Notes under the pieces: model-generated
What the model saw: the letters and a program-made list of their open reading frames with translations, nothing else
The model's database searches: none
What the model was told of the DNA's origin: nothing
Shown: in pieces, positions 6,620-13,801 of the stretch
Position numbering within the stretch: position 1 is the stretch's first letter
Layout of the letters: each line of letters starts with the position of its first letter
Origin: Pseudomonadota bacterium
GTDB lineage: Bacteria > Pseudomonadota > Gammaproteobacteria > Steroidobacterales > Rariloculaceae
Direction of reading: 5' to 3'
Assembly (NCBI GenBank): GCA_009843005.1
Contig: VYEH01000257.1
Coordinates: 246-14,795 of the forward strand
Length of the DNA: 14,550 nt
Translations under genes and position numbers: made by a program

Positions 6620-8719
6620 CTAGTTGGCGCGTACTGTTTCCGCGCCGGTGAAGGTGGTCCGCGGCGGGGGCTCATCCAGCGCCGCCATGTCCGCGACAAT
6701 GCGGGTGGCCTGGTCCAGAAGGATGTCGGGAAGCTCGTCTTCTGCAAGCTCTTCGAGGTCGGCGATCGGTTCCAGACCAAGACCGGCCCGGCGCTCGTTT
6801 TCCCGCTGAAGTCGCTCCTGTTTCCGGTCCTCGACTTCGGCCTTGCGCTGTTCCAGGTTCAGTGAAACGATCTTTCGATCACTCAATGACCGCTGGGCCT
6901 CTATGCTGCTGACCATGTAGTTGAAGTCCGGGTCGCCCAGGGAACGTTCGTTCTGCCGGTTTCGGAGTATTTCGATGGGCGCTTGCCCTTCATGGTATGC
7001 GGAGAACGGCGTTTGCGGAATTCGGTCCCAGGGCAAAGCGTATTCCCGCGTGCTCTCGCCGACGATCTCCACGTCCCAGGGTGATGGCAGTTCGATATCC
7101 GGTATCACGCCTCGATTCTGAGTACTCTCGCCCGTGACCCGGTAGTACTTGCCGATGGTCAGGGTCAACTGGCCGTAATCTTCGGAACCGCGAATGAAAC
7201 GGTCCAGGTCGAACAGGTTCTGCACCGATCCCTTGCCGAAGGTCTGCTGGCCGATGACCAGTCCGCGTTGGTAGTCCTGAATGGCCGCCGCAAAGATCTC
7301 CGAGGCGCTGGCGCTGTGGCGGTCGACCAGCACCGCCAGCGGACCGTCGTAAATCGCGCCGGGGATCGGGTCGTTGAGGATTTCCACATTCCCCTGGGTT
7401 TCCCTGAGCTGAACCAGCGGCCCCCGCTCGATGAACAGGCCGCTCAACTCGGCGGCTTCGCTCAAATGCCCGCCGCCGTTCTGCCTCAGGTCGATGATCA
7501 GGCCATCCATGCCGTCGGCCATCAGCTCTTCGACCAGCCGCTCCACGTCCCGGGTGGTGCTGGTGTAGTCCTCTTCGCCCCGGTTGCGAGCGGCCGAATC
7601 GAGGTAGAAGCTTGGAATCTCGATGACGCCGATTTTCCGGATCGTTGTCTCCGTGGGGACGTCGATGATGCGGCTCTTGGCAGCGCCTTCGTCCATCTTC
7701 ACCTTGTCGCGAACAATATCGATCACCACTTCGGGAGAGCCCGGCACTTCACCGGCGGGGAGGATCTGCAAGCGCACGACAGTTCCTCCCGGGCCACGAA
7801 TGAGCTGCACGACATCGTCCAGCCGCCAGCCGATGACGCCGACCATCTCGCCGGCTGCGCCCTGACCGACAGCGGTGATCCGGTCGTTTGGTTTCAGTCG
7901 CCCGTCAATCTCCGCGGGTCCGCCCGCAATGAGGTTCTTCACATTGACGTAGTCGAAGTCGTCCAGTTCAAGCGTCGCGCCGATGCCGTCGTACAGCAGG
8001 CTCATGTGGATGCGTTGTTCCTCGGTATTGCGCGGTGTGAGGTAGCTGGAATGCGGATCGATGGTATGGGTCATCGCGTTGAGGAATCCCTCGAACACAT
8101 CGTCCGCGTTCATCTGCGCGGTCCGTCTCAGGCGACGCTCATAGCTGGTGCGCAATTCTTCGGCGGCTTCTTCCCAGGTGATGTCCCGGCCCAGCATCAA
8201 CGCCAGCCCGTCGTGCTTGACCTGCTTGCGCCAGATGTCCCTGATCTCGGCGTCGGTTTGCGCCCAACCCAGATCGGTGCGGTCGAAGCGGTACCATTCA
8301 TCGACGTTGAAGTCGGGTTCGTCATCCAGGAGTTCGAGCGCATGGTTGAGGCGCTCACGATTCCTGTTTCTCCAGAGATTGAAAATCTCGAAGATCGGCT
8401 GGAGTTCGCCGCTGCGCACGCGGTCGTCAAGCTCGTATCGGTAGGCGCCCAGGCTGGTGTAGTCGCTGTGGAGGAAATACAGGCGGTTGCCGTCGAGGAT
8501 GTCCAGATACCGGTCGAATATCGCCGAGGAGAGCGAGTTGTCGATCCGCGGACGGGAATAGTGAACGTCTTCCACGAACCGGCTGACCCGCTGGCTGATG
8601 GCCTTGTGGTGCTCGCTCATGACCAGGTTGGCAATGGGCTCGTCGGCGGCTGAGGAGGTCGCGCTCGCAAGCGCCAGCCACAGTGCGCCGAGCGGCCAGG
8701 TCCGTGTTATTACCTTCAC
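6620..8719 (-). CDS. prc: Tail-specific (C-terminal processing) protease Prc/Tsp, family S41
   Basis: Prc is a periplasmic serine protease that recognises nonpolar C-termini, processes penicillin-binding protein 3 and, with an adaptor, controls peptidoglycan hydrolases. The 699-residue frame (E. coli 682) has a signal peptide (cleavage probably after ATSSA, before ADEP) and a helical N-terminal domain with HTIDPHSSYL. A PDZ domain follows (about 240-335), then the S41 catalytic domain. By alignment with E. coli Ser430/Asp441/Lys455, the active site is Ser471 (in SASASEIF), Asp482 and Lys496 (in FGKGSVQ). The C-terminus has the long charged helix typical of Prc. The start is GTG at 8719, preceded by GAGGAGGGAAA; the frame from ATG at 8755 would put the Shine-Dalgarno sequence inside the gene. 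It is probably the last gene of the operon beginning at 10452. Confidence 0.95.
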   Translation of the reverse strand: MKVITRTWPLGALWLALASATSSAADEPIANLVMSEHHKAISQRVSRFVEDVHYSRPRIDNSLSSAIFDRYLDILDGNRLYFLHSDYTSLGAYRYELDDRVRSGELQPIFEIFNLWRNRNRERLNHALELLDDEPDFNVDEWYRFDRTDLGWAQTDAEIRDIWRKQVKHDGLALMLGRDITWEEAAEELRTSYERRLRRTAQMNADDVFEGFLNAMTHTIDPHSSYLTPRNTEEQRIHMSLLYDGIGATLELDDFDYVNVKNLIAGGPAEIDGRLKPNDRITAVGQGAAGEMVGVIGWRLDDVVQLIRGPGGTVVRLQILPAGEVPGSPEVVIDIVRDKVKMDEGAAKSRIIDVPTETTIRKIGVIEIPSFYLDSAARNRGEEDYTSTTRDVERLVEELMADGMDGLIIDLRQNGGGHLSEAAELSGLFIERGPLVQLRETQGNVEILNDPIPGAIYDGPLAVLVDRHSASASEIFAAAIQDYQRGLVIGQQTFGKGSVQNLFDLDRFIRGSEDYGQLTLTIGKYYRVTGESTQNRGVIPDIELPSPWDVEIVGESTREYALPWDRIPQTPFSAYHEGQAPIEILRNRQNERSLGDPDFNYMVSSIEAQRSLSDRKIVSLNLEQRKAEVEDRKQERLQRENERRAGLGLEPIADLEELAEDELPDILLDQATRIVADMAALDEPPPRTTFTGAETVRAN

Positions 8720-8803
8720 TTTCCCTCCTCTTTGCAAGACCGTATCTGCATGCACAGGTCCCCGTTTAACTATCCTAACGAATCGGCGGCGGTCTGACGA
8801 TAG

Positions 8804-9076
8804 TCATCCCGCGCGCCGCTGGCGCCGCCAGAGTTGCCGCGACAGCCGCAGCAATTGAACGATGCCATACGGACTGAGTACCAATACCAGGGCCAGCGGG
8901 TTACCGCGAAACATATCTGCCCAAATGTCTACGGCCAATGCCAGCACCCCGCCATCCGCCGGATATTCGCCCACAACGGTCTGGCCTACCAGGTAAACGG
9001 CCCCCGGCAATACGAAAAAACCAAGGCCGAGCAATGACCCGGCCAATACCAGTTCTCGCTTGATCGTCGTCCGCAT
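8804..9076 (-). CDS. Small inner-membrane protein with two transmembrane segments
   Basis: A 90-residue protein not recognised as a known family. Two hydrophobic segments are clear (about 9-35 and 59-77), joined by an acidic loop containing PADGG and WADMF. The tail ends in a basic cluster (RQLWRRQRR), so by the positive-inside rule the C-terminus, and probably the N-terminus (MRTTIKR), face the cytoplasm. The ATG at 9076 is preceded by TGGATGAAAC, a weak ribosome-binding site. It lies 34 bases after the upstream lipoprotein gene and 84 bases before the prc start, all on one strand, consistent with an operon. Frame, base composition and position support a real gene; its function cannot be read. 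Confidence 0.72.
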   Translation of the reverse strand: MRTTIKRELVLAGSLLGLGFFVLPGAVYLVGQTVVGEYPADGGVLALAVDIWADMFRGNPLALVLVLSPYGIVQLLRLSRQLWRRQRRAG

Positions 9077-9110
9077 GTTTCATCCACATCGTCCAGCGGA
9101 CGGATCCGCA

Positions 9111-9839
9111 TCATTGCAAGTCGGGTCCGGGTATGTAACTTGTCGGTGACGTAAGGAAATTCCTGAGTTGCTCGGTCATTCCCCGGCACGCGGCCGCGCG
9201 GGGACGGGCGATGAGCGGAATGGGTATGACGATGGCTGGAAGCGTGGAGCGTCCCCTGAAGTCAGCGTAGATCGTTCCGGTGGAACTCAGTTCCTGAATG
9301 TCCCAGACCGTGGCGTCGTAACGGGCGTCGTCTTCCCACCACGCCAGCCCCATGCATCCCGCGCCGCCCACACCGGCTGCGCAGGTGATGCCACCGCCGC
9401 TGGCGACCCGATCGGTGGAACCGTCGAGCCAGACCAGGAAACGCACCCCGCTGCCCTGGACCCGTTCGAAGACATCGGGCTTCTCCAGCAACTCCGAAAG
9501 TTCGTCTGTGCTGAGCGGAGCCCGGGACGGTTCGAACCAAGGATAAAGCTGGTCTTCGAACGCAACGGTATCGTGCACCTCCAGCCCGTTGCTTCCCGAT
9601 GCGAGCGCCCCGGCCACGCATTCGACAAAGGCGGCTTCGGTTTCGTGAGTGGCATGGTGCTTTCTGGCCAGTACGACGACTTGTTCGCCTTCGCTGATGA
9701 CCGCCTCGGTGCGCTTGTACGGTTCCATGCGGGAGGTCACGCTGCACCCCGCCAGGATACTGACCGCCAGCGCTGCCGCGAGGGCTTGTGCGCGAGTGCT
9801 AGTTATTGCGGCCAGCGTCTGAAGACAATGCCGATTCAT
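9111..9839 (-). CDS. Unrecognised lipoprotein with a Gly/Cys-rich core
   Basis: 242 residues. The N-terminus is a type II signal peptide with lipobox LAGC (29-32), so the mature protein would be anchored through Cys32. No Asp follows the Cys, so the default prediction is outer-membrane sorting. The mature part has a mixed alpha/beta look, and a striking stretch near 150-170 reads GGGITCAAGVGGAGCMG followed by LAWWEDD. A proline/isoleucine-rich strand, PAIVIPIPLIA, follows, then RAAACRG. The invariant-looking Cys residues may form disulfides. The start is supported by GGAGGAG about 8 bases upstream. It overlaps the preceding lipoprotein gene by 41 bases in another frame, implying coupled translation. 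I have no functional name for it. The Cys/Gly pattern looks like that of a conserved hypothetical family, but I cannot confirm this. Confidence 0.8.
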   Translation of the reverse strand: MNRHCLQTLAAITSTRAQALAAALAVSILAGCSVTSRMEPYKRTEAVISEGEQVVVLARKHHATHETEAAFVECVAGALASGSNGLEVHDTVAFEDQLYPWFEPSRAPLSTDELSELLEKPDVFERVQGSGVRFLVWLDGSTDRVASGGGITCAAGVGGAGCMGLAWWEDDARYDATVWDIQELSSTGTIYADFRGRSTLPAIVIPIPLIARPRAAACRGMTEQLRNFLTSPTSYIPGPDLQ

Positions 9840-10452
9840 TTTGCTTCTCCTCCAGCCAGTATTCGACCGCAGGTTGCGCCGAAAATTCCGTGGAGATTTC
9901 GGCTCCGACCTCGCGCATCGCGACGACCGCGGCCCGGTTCAGGGCAGCGCCGCGATTGCCGTGTTCCGCCTTGCCGTAACCGGTCACCGGCCACTCCGCG
10001 ATCAGCTGACCGTCGGTCTCATACAGCCTCAGCTGATACTGCATCCAGACTTCGACGAACTGGTCCGTGCGCTGGATAGGCACGTCGAACTCGAACCTTT
10101 CGAGTTCCGGCTTTATCACAGCGTCGAGCCGTCCCTGCTCGGCGGATTCCAGTGGCAGCGTGACGACCGGTTCGGCGGCCACGAACATTGAGGTGAACAA
10201 CTGGCTCAGCAAGGACACATTGGCCTCGCCAATCTGAATTGAATAGCTGGCTTGCTGGGGAATCTTCTCCTCGTGTGCGTATGTGGAGAACGTCTCGTCG
10301 AATAGGAATCCGACTCTTACGGGCAGAGGATCGACCAGCGGCACCGGAAAGTCCGCGTTGACCACAAGGGATGTGGAACACGCGGAAACCGTGGCGCAAA
10401 TGGACGCCACGACAGCACCTCGCACCAGACGGAAAAGAATTCCGCTCTCCAT
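9799..10452 (-). CDS. Unrecognised lipoprotein, first gene of the prc-containing operon
   Basis: 217 residues from the ATG at 10452. The N-terminal 25 residues are a compact lipoprotein signal ending in lipobox VSAC, with Cys25 as the lipidated residue. The longer open frame (to 10590) would bury this signal behind 46 residues and is rejected. The mature part begins with a proline-rich strand (FPVPLVDPLPVRVG) and an FLFDETF segment. Later it has SIQIGEANVSLLSQLF and a C-terminal stretch with EWPVTGYGKAEHG. This layout recalls small periplasmic auxiliary lipoproteins with an alpha/beta fold, but no family is recognised. There is no good Shine-Dalgarno sequence. TACAAT on the minus strand ends 6 bases upstream of the ATG, so a leaderless transcript is conceivable. 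Its 3' end overlaps the next lipoprotein gene. Confidence 0.75.
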   Translation of the reverse strand: MESGILFRLVRGAVVASICATVSACSTSLVVNADFPVPLVDPLPVRVGFLFDETFSTYAHEEKIPQQASYSIQIGEANVSLLSQLFTSMFVAAEPVVTLPLESAEQGRLDAVIKPELERFEFDVPIQRTDQFVEVWMQYQLRLYETDGQLIAEWPVTGYGKAEHGNRGAALNRAAVVAMREVGAEISTEFSAQPAVEYWLEEKQNESALSSDAGRNN

Positions 10453-10689
10453 GAGCCCATTGTACGGCTTGTCTCGGCCAAACACTAACCGCGATGGCCG
10501 GGGCACGCCCAACATGTACAAATCTTTAGATTGCGAGGCGGGAAATGCATGCACACTAGCGGTTTTCTGGTAGATACGATAAGGGTACATGTATCATCCA
10601 CCGCGTCGGAGGCTGTCCGGCGCCCGGGCGTTTCCGGGCGAGAAAAACAGAGGGTGGATTCTAGGGACCCTATTTGGTGTGGAGGCATC
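10453..10689. other. Divergent intergenic region between lipoprotein operon and Vgb-like cytochrome gene
   Basis: This 237-base gap must hold promoters for both sides. Visible elements are: TACAAT on the minus strand (10464-10459) as a candidate -10 for the lipoprotein operon; the palindrome TACATGTA (10586-10593) and an inverted partner CATGTAC (10513-10519); a 7-base GC hairpin CGCCCGG/CCGGGCG (10621-10640); the near-palindrome TAGGGACCCTA (10662-10672); and the Shine-Dalgarno GGAGG (10681-10685) for the plus-strand gene. I find no convincing -35/-10 pair for the plus strand and no coding sequence. Confidence 0.4.
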
Positions 10690-11919
10690 ATGGCACATTC
10701 GCGCACTCGACTGGTCTTTCTGTTCCCGGCACTGCTGCCCGCGATGGCGCAGGGGCAAGCGGTTCTGCCGGAGGGCGATGGCATGGAACTGATCCAGGGG
10801 GCGTGCGTGGCGTGCCACGATGTCAGCCTGATCACCAATTCGACGGGATATACCCATGAGCGCTGGGATTACGTCGTCAAGACCATGATCGACCTGCCCG
10901 ATACCATGGCCGCTGACGTGAACCAGTACCTGGCGTCGAATTTCCCACAGAGCTACCAGCGCCGCCCCACACTGGTCGAAGGCGATTTCGAGGTGACGTT
11001 CCAGGAATGGCTGGTTCCGACGCTGGGACAGCGTCCCAGGGATCCCCTGCAAACGCCGGACGGCATGATCTGGTGGGCCGGCATGTACGGCAGCATCGTC
11101 GGGCGGATTGATCCCCGCACCGGCGAGATGACCGAGTTCATGCTCGATCCGACCGCCAGGCCCCACAGCATCATCAACGATGTCGCCGGCAACATCTGGT
11201 ATACGGGCAACGGCAACGCCACGATCGGAAAGCTGGAGCCCGATACCGGCGAGATCACCGTGTATCCGATGCCGGACCCCGCCGCGCGCGACCCACATAC
11301 GCCCATATTCACGCGAAACGGCGACTTGTGGTTCACGCTGCAGAACAGCAACATGATCGGTCGCCTCGTCGTGGACACCGGTGACATCCGGTTGGCGACG
11401 ATGCCCACCGAGAACGCCAGGCCCTATGGCATCAAGGAAGATTCCCGCGGCATGATCTGGATTGCCAACCGGGGCAGCAACAAGATCACCAGCGTCGACC
11501 CCGATTCCTGGGAATTTCGGGAATATGAAACCCCGATGCCCGAGGCGAGAGTGGGGGCCTATATCCGGCGCCTGGCGATCACCAGCGACGACATGATCTG
11601 GTACGCGGATTCAGGGCGCGGTTACCTGGGCCGGCTCGATCCCGATACGGGCGAAGTCAGGGAGTGGCCGTCGCCAAGCGGCCCTCAATCCCACCCTTAC
11701 GCCATCGAAGTCGTGGATGACAAGATCTGGTACAACGAGTCGAACCAGCGTCCGGATGCGCTGGTGCGCTTCGACCCTGAAACCGAACAGTTCCAGAGTT
11801 GGGCAATTCCGTCCGGCATCGGGATCATCCGCCATATGCGGGCTTCGCCGGACGGCAACCTGGTGATTCACCAGAGCAGCACGAATACCGTGGGCCTGGT
11901 CTACATTCCGGGCTCCTGA
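10690..11919 (+). CDS. Exported c-type cytochrome / Vgb-like seven-bladed beta-propeller fusion
   Basis: 409 residues. A signal peptide ends near PAMA, before QGQA (residue 20). A short helical module follows with the haem-attachment motif CVACH (39-43) and Met66 as a possible axial ligand. From about residue 100 the chain is a virginiamycin-B-lyase-like propeller. Seven repeats of the form 'xIWyxxxxxxxIGRLDPxTGexxxxxxP' can be counted; their IW, LW or LV positions fall near 127, 169, 213, 256, 303, 346 and 391, enough for a closed seven-bladed ring. The ATG at 10690 is chosen for GGAGG 4 bases upstream and for the signal peptide directly after it. The product should be periplasmic, with haem attached by the cytochrome c maturation machinery. 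Streptogramin lyase activity is not implied. A redox or electron-transfer role is inference. Confidence 0.85.
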   Translation: MAHSRTRLVFLFPALLPAMAQGQAVLPEGDGMELIQGACVACHDVSLITNSTGYTHERWDYVVKTMIDLPDTMAADVNQYLASNFPQSYQRRPTLVEGDFEVTFQEWLVPTLGQRPRDPLQTPDGMIWWAGMYGSIVGRIDPRTGEMTEFMLDPTARPHSIINDVAGNIWYTGNGNATIGKLEPDTGEITVYPMPDPAARDPHTPIFTRNGDLWFTLQNSNMIGRLVVDTGDIRLATMPTENARPYGIKEDSRGMIWIANRGSNKITSVDPDSWEFREYETPMPEARVGAYIRRLAITSDDMIWYADSGRGYLGRLDPDTGEVREWPSPSGPQSHPYAIEVVDDKIWYNESNQRPDALVRFDPETEQFQSWAIPSGIGIIRHMRASPDGNLVIHQSSTNTVGLVYIPGS

Positions 11920-11926
11920 CGCTGCG

Positions 11927-12526
11927 TCAACTTTCAGGGTCGACTCGCTCTGCTTCCACCGTCAGCAGCAGGTTGACGTACATGAAAAAGCCGTTTTCCT
12001 TGCCGTAGCTCACATCGAAATCATCGCGATTGAATGTGGCCGTGGCGTCGGCGCCGCAGATTTCTATGCCCGTTCGATGGTGCGGCTGACACTGAAAGTG
12101 ATTGATCTGGAGCCGCAATGGCCGGGTGATACCATGCAGCGTCAGTTCACCCTCCACGGCGGCCGGCACGCCCGTACGCCCGAACTCGGAGCAGGCGCCC
12201 GTGTAGGTTGCAGTGGGGAACCGCGCCACGTCCAGGATGTCCTCGGCCTTGGCGTGGTCGGTCATTTCGTCCAGCCCGAAGTTGATCGAATCCATGTCCA
12301 TGACCATCTCGACGGTGCCGGTGCGGGCCTCCCTGTCGAGAACGATCGTGCCGCTGGAGCGCTCGATTTTCCCTCGCCAGACCGAGAGCCCCCCCTGGTG
12401 GTCCGCTTCGAATGCGGGAAACGTGTGCCGTGGGTCGACCCGATAGGTGACGGGTTCGGCGGCAGCCTGCGCGGCAGCCAGCGCGCTCGCGATTCCCAGA
12501 ATCTGAAGTACTCGTGTCGTGTTCAT
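11927..12526 (-). CDS. Periplasmic YceI-family protein (lipocalin-like, cysteine-containing subtype)
   Basis: 199 residues from the ATG at 12526, which starts a clean signal peptide ending AAQAAA before EPVTY. The longer frame to 12595 would place 23 polar residues in front of it. The mature part follows the YceI pattern: YRVDPRHTFPAFEADH at the front, then a VEMVMDMDSINFG segment. DDFDV-type residues appear near the end (FNRDDFDVSYG), and LHGITRPLRL in the middle. YceI proteins are beta-barrels that bind isoprenoid chains such as ubiquinone-type lipids. Three Cys (in GACSEFG, FQCQP and EICGAD) flank a His pair, a pattern seen in a subset of the family. AAGGAG lies 11 bases upstream. It is probably co-transcribed with the upstream NHL gene (85-base gap) and converges on the cytochrome gene with 7 bases between stops. 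Confidence 0.88.
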   Translation of the reverse strand: MNTTRVLQILGIASALAAAQAAAEPVTYRVDPRHTFPAFEADHQGGLSVWRGKIERSSGTIVLDREARTGTVEMVMDMDSINFGLDEMTDHAKAEDILDVARFPTATYTGACSEFGRTGVPAAVEGELTLHGITRPLRLQINHFQCQPHHRTGIEICGADATATFNRDDFDVSYGKENGFFMYVNLLLTVEAERVDPES

Positions 12527-12611
12527 GTTCGACGTCTCTCCTTGCCGAGTTGAAACTGTTTCGCCGTATCGGTACCGGGCGTCAGGGGCGGTCAATTCGC
12601 CATGCCGGCAG

Positions 12612-13652
12612 TTACTCCGAAACCAGCCTGAACCGCTGTACCCTGCGGCCTATATTGGTTTCCGCCACATAAATATTGCCTTGTGAATCCGTGGCGATCG
12701 TGTGCCCGTGAGTGAAGTTTCCGGGCATGTGACCCGGGCGGCCGAAGGTTGACAGCGTTTCGCCGCTCTCGTGATCCATGACGTGGACCTCCTCCTGACC
12801 GCCATTCATCACGTACAGGTACTGTTGTTCCTCGTCAGGCGAGAAGGCGACCCACCAGGCGGTTCCCCTTGAATTGTAGTTCTCGGTCTCGACCCAAATG
12901 TCGCGGACGTGATTGCCCACCTGGTCGAATACCTGAACGCGATTGCCCTGCCGGTCGCAGACATAGATGAGGCCCGCATTGCTCATTTCGATGCAGTGGA
13001 CGACGGCAGTGAAGGTGCCCGGCGTGCCGGCTTCGCGTTCTTCTTCCGTGGCCAGACTGCCCCACTGGCGAAGGTAGTTCCCCTCGGCATCGAATACGAC
13101 CACGCGCTTGTTGCCATAACCGTCGGAAATGAAGATGTCACCGGTTTCCGGGTCCACGACGGCGCCGGACGGCCGGTGCAGCAACTCCCGACTGGAGTTT
13201 CTGAACTCCGTCTCAGGCGTGCCGTCTTCCGTATCGAACTGGTCCTTGATGCCGATCTGCATCAGCAGCTCGCCGTCCTGACTGTACTTCTGGACGATGG
13301 CGTCCTGGTTTCCTGCAACCCAAATATTGTCCTCGCTGTCGAAGCTGCATCCGTGGACGGCCCGGGGCACCACGTCGGGGTCCCCCCACGACTTGATGAC
13401 ATTGCCCTCCATGTCGAACATGACGAAGGTGGGCACGGGTACGTTGGTTTCCATCTCCTCTTCGGTGATATTGCGGCGGTCTACAATCAGGATATTGTCC
13501 TGGGAATCGACGCAGACACCGCCAATCTGAGCGTTGATCCAGCCTTCGGGCAGCGGCCTGGGCCACCAGGGATCGATCACGAATGATTGATCGGCCTGAC
13601 TCGTGAGGGCCCAGGCGCTTAGCAGCAACACGGAAAATGTTGGACTACGCAT
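12612..13652 (-). CDS. Exported NHL-repeat beta-propeller protein (amidating-lyase-like / SMP-30-like)
   Basis: 346 residues from the ATG at 13652, chosen because it opens a signal peptide (hydrophobic 7-18, cleavage near SQA before DQSF) and has AAGGA about 10 bases upstream. The frame extends to 13763 without supporting signals. After an N-terminal DPWWPRPLP segment come repeated NHL-type units: GGVCVDSQDNILIVDR, GCSFDSEDNIWVAGN, GAVVDPETGDIFISDG, then IEMSNAGLIYVCDRQGNRV, a YLYVMNGG blade, and ATDSQGNIYVAETN. This is enough for a six-bladed propeller. Related periplasmic propellers are often annotated as peptidyl-hydroxyglycine amidating lyase, but the fold is generic and the activity here is unknown. 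It is divergent from a second NHL gene, and YceI lies downstream on the same strand. Confidence 0.85.
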   Translation of the reverse strand: MRSPTFSVLLLSAWALTSQADQSFVIDPWWPRPLPEGWINAQIGGVCVDSQDNILIVDRRNITEEEMETNVPVPTFVMFDMEGNVIKSWGDPDVVPRAVHGCSFDSEDNIWVAGNQDAIVQKYSQDGELLMQIGIKDQFDTEDGTPETEFRNSSRELLHRPSGAVVDPETGDIFISDGYGNKRVVVFDAEGNYLRQWGSLATEEEREAGTPGTFTAVVHCIEMSNAGLIYVCDRQGNRVQVFDQVGNHVRDIWVETENYNSRGTAWWVAFSPDEEQQYLYVMNGGQEEVHVMDHESGETLSTFGRPGHMPGNFTHGHTIATDSQGNIYVAETNIGRRVQRFRLVSE

Positions 13653-13801
13653 GGCTTGTCTTCCTTCAGGCTCTTGCAGCCGCTGTCTGCGTAAAGTGCC
13701 GTTCGCCAACCTGTCGGCTAACTTGGTATTGTACAAAAGAATGTTGCAGGTGAGACCGCTCATCGGCAGTCATGACGAACAGATAAGGGACAGGCCTCGA
13801 A
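13653..13801. other. Divergent intergenic region between two NHL-propeller genes
   Basis: 149 bases that must drive both genes. The palindrome TTGTACAA (13729-13736) sits near the centre. Its minus-strand part TACAAT (13733-13728) could be a -10 for the leftward gene, about 75 bases before that ATG, but no -35 is convincing. AAGGGACAGG just before 13802 could serve as the ribosome-binding site for the rightward gene. No coding sequence is seen. Confidence 0.35.

Noticed and set aside
7268..8653. 461-codon open frame on the plus strand opposite prc
   Set aside because: It is an antisense shadow of a well-supported Prc frame in GC-rich DNA. It shows no recognisable domain and no ribosome-binding site fitting a real start.
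10621..10640. GC-rich hairpin CGCCCGG/CCGGGCG as an intrinsic terminator
   Set aside because: It lies between divergent genes where no transcript should end, and no T-run follows on either strand; the A-rich tract AGAAAAAC follows it on the plus strand.
10690..11919. Antibiotic resistance by virginiamycin B lyase
   Set aside because: The protein has Vgb-type blades but also a signal peptide and a CXXCH haem motif. Vgb-like propellers are widespread without lyase activity, and I could not confirm the catalytic residues.
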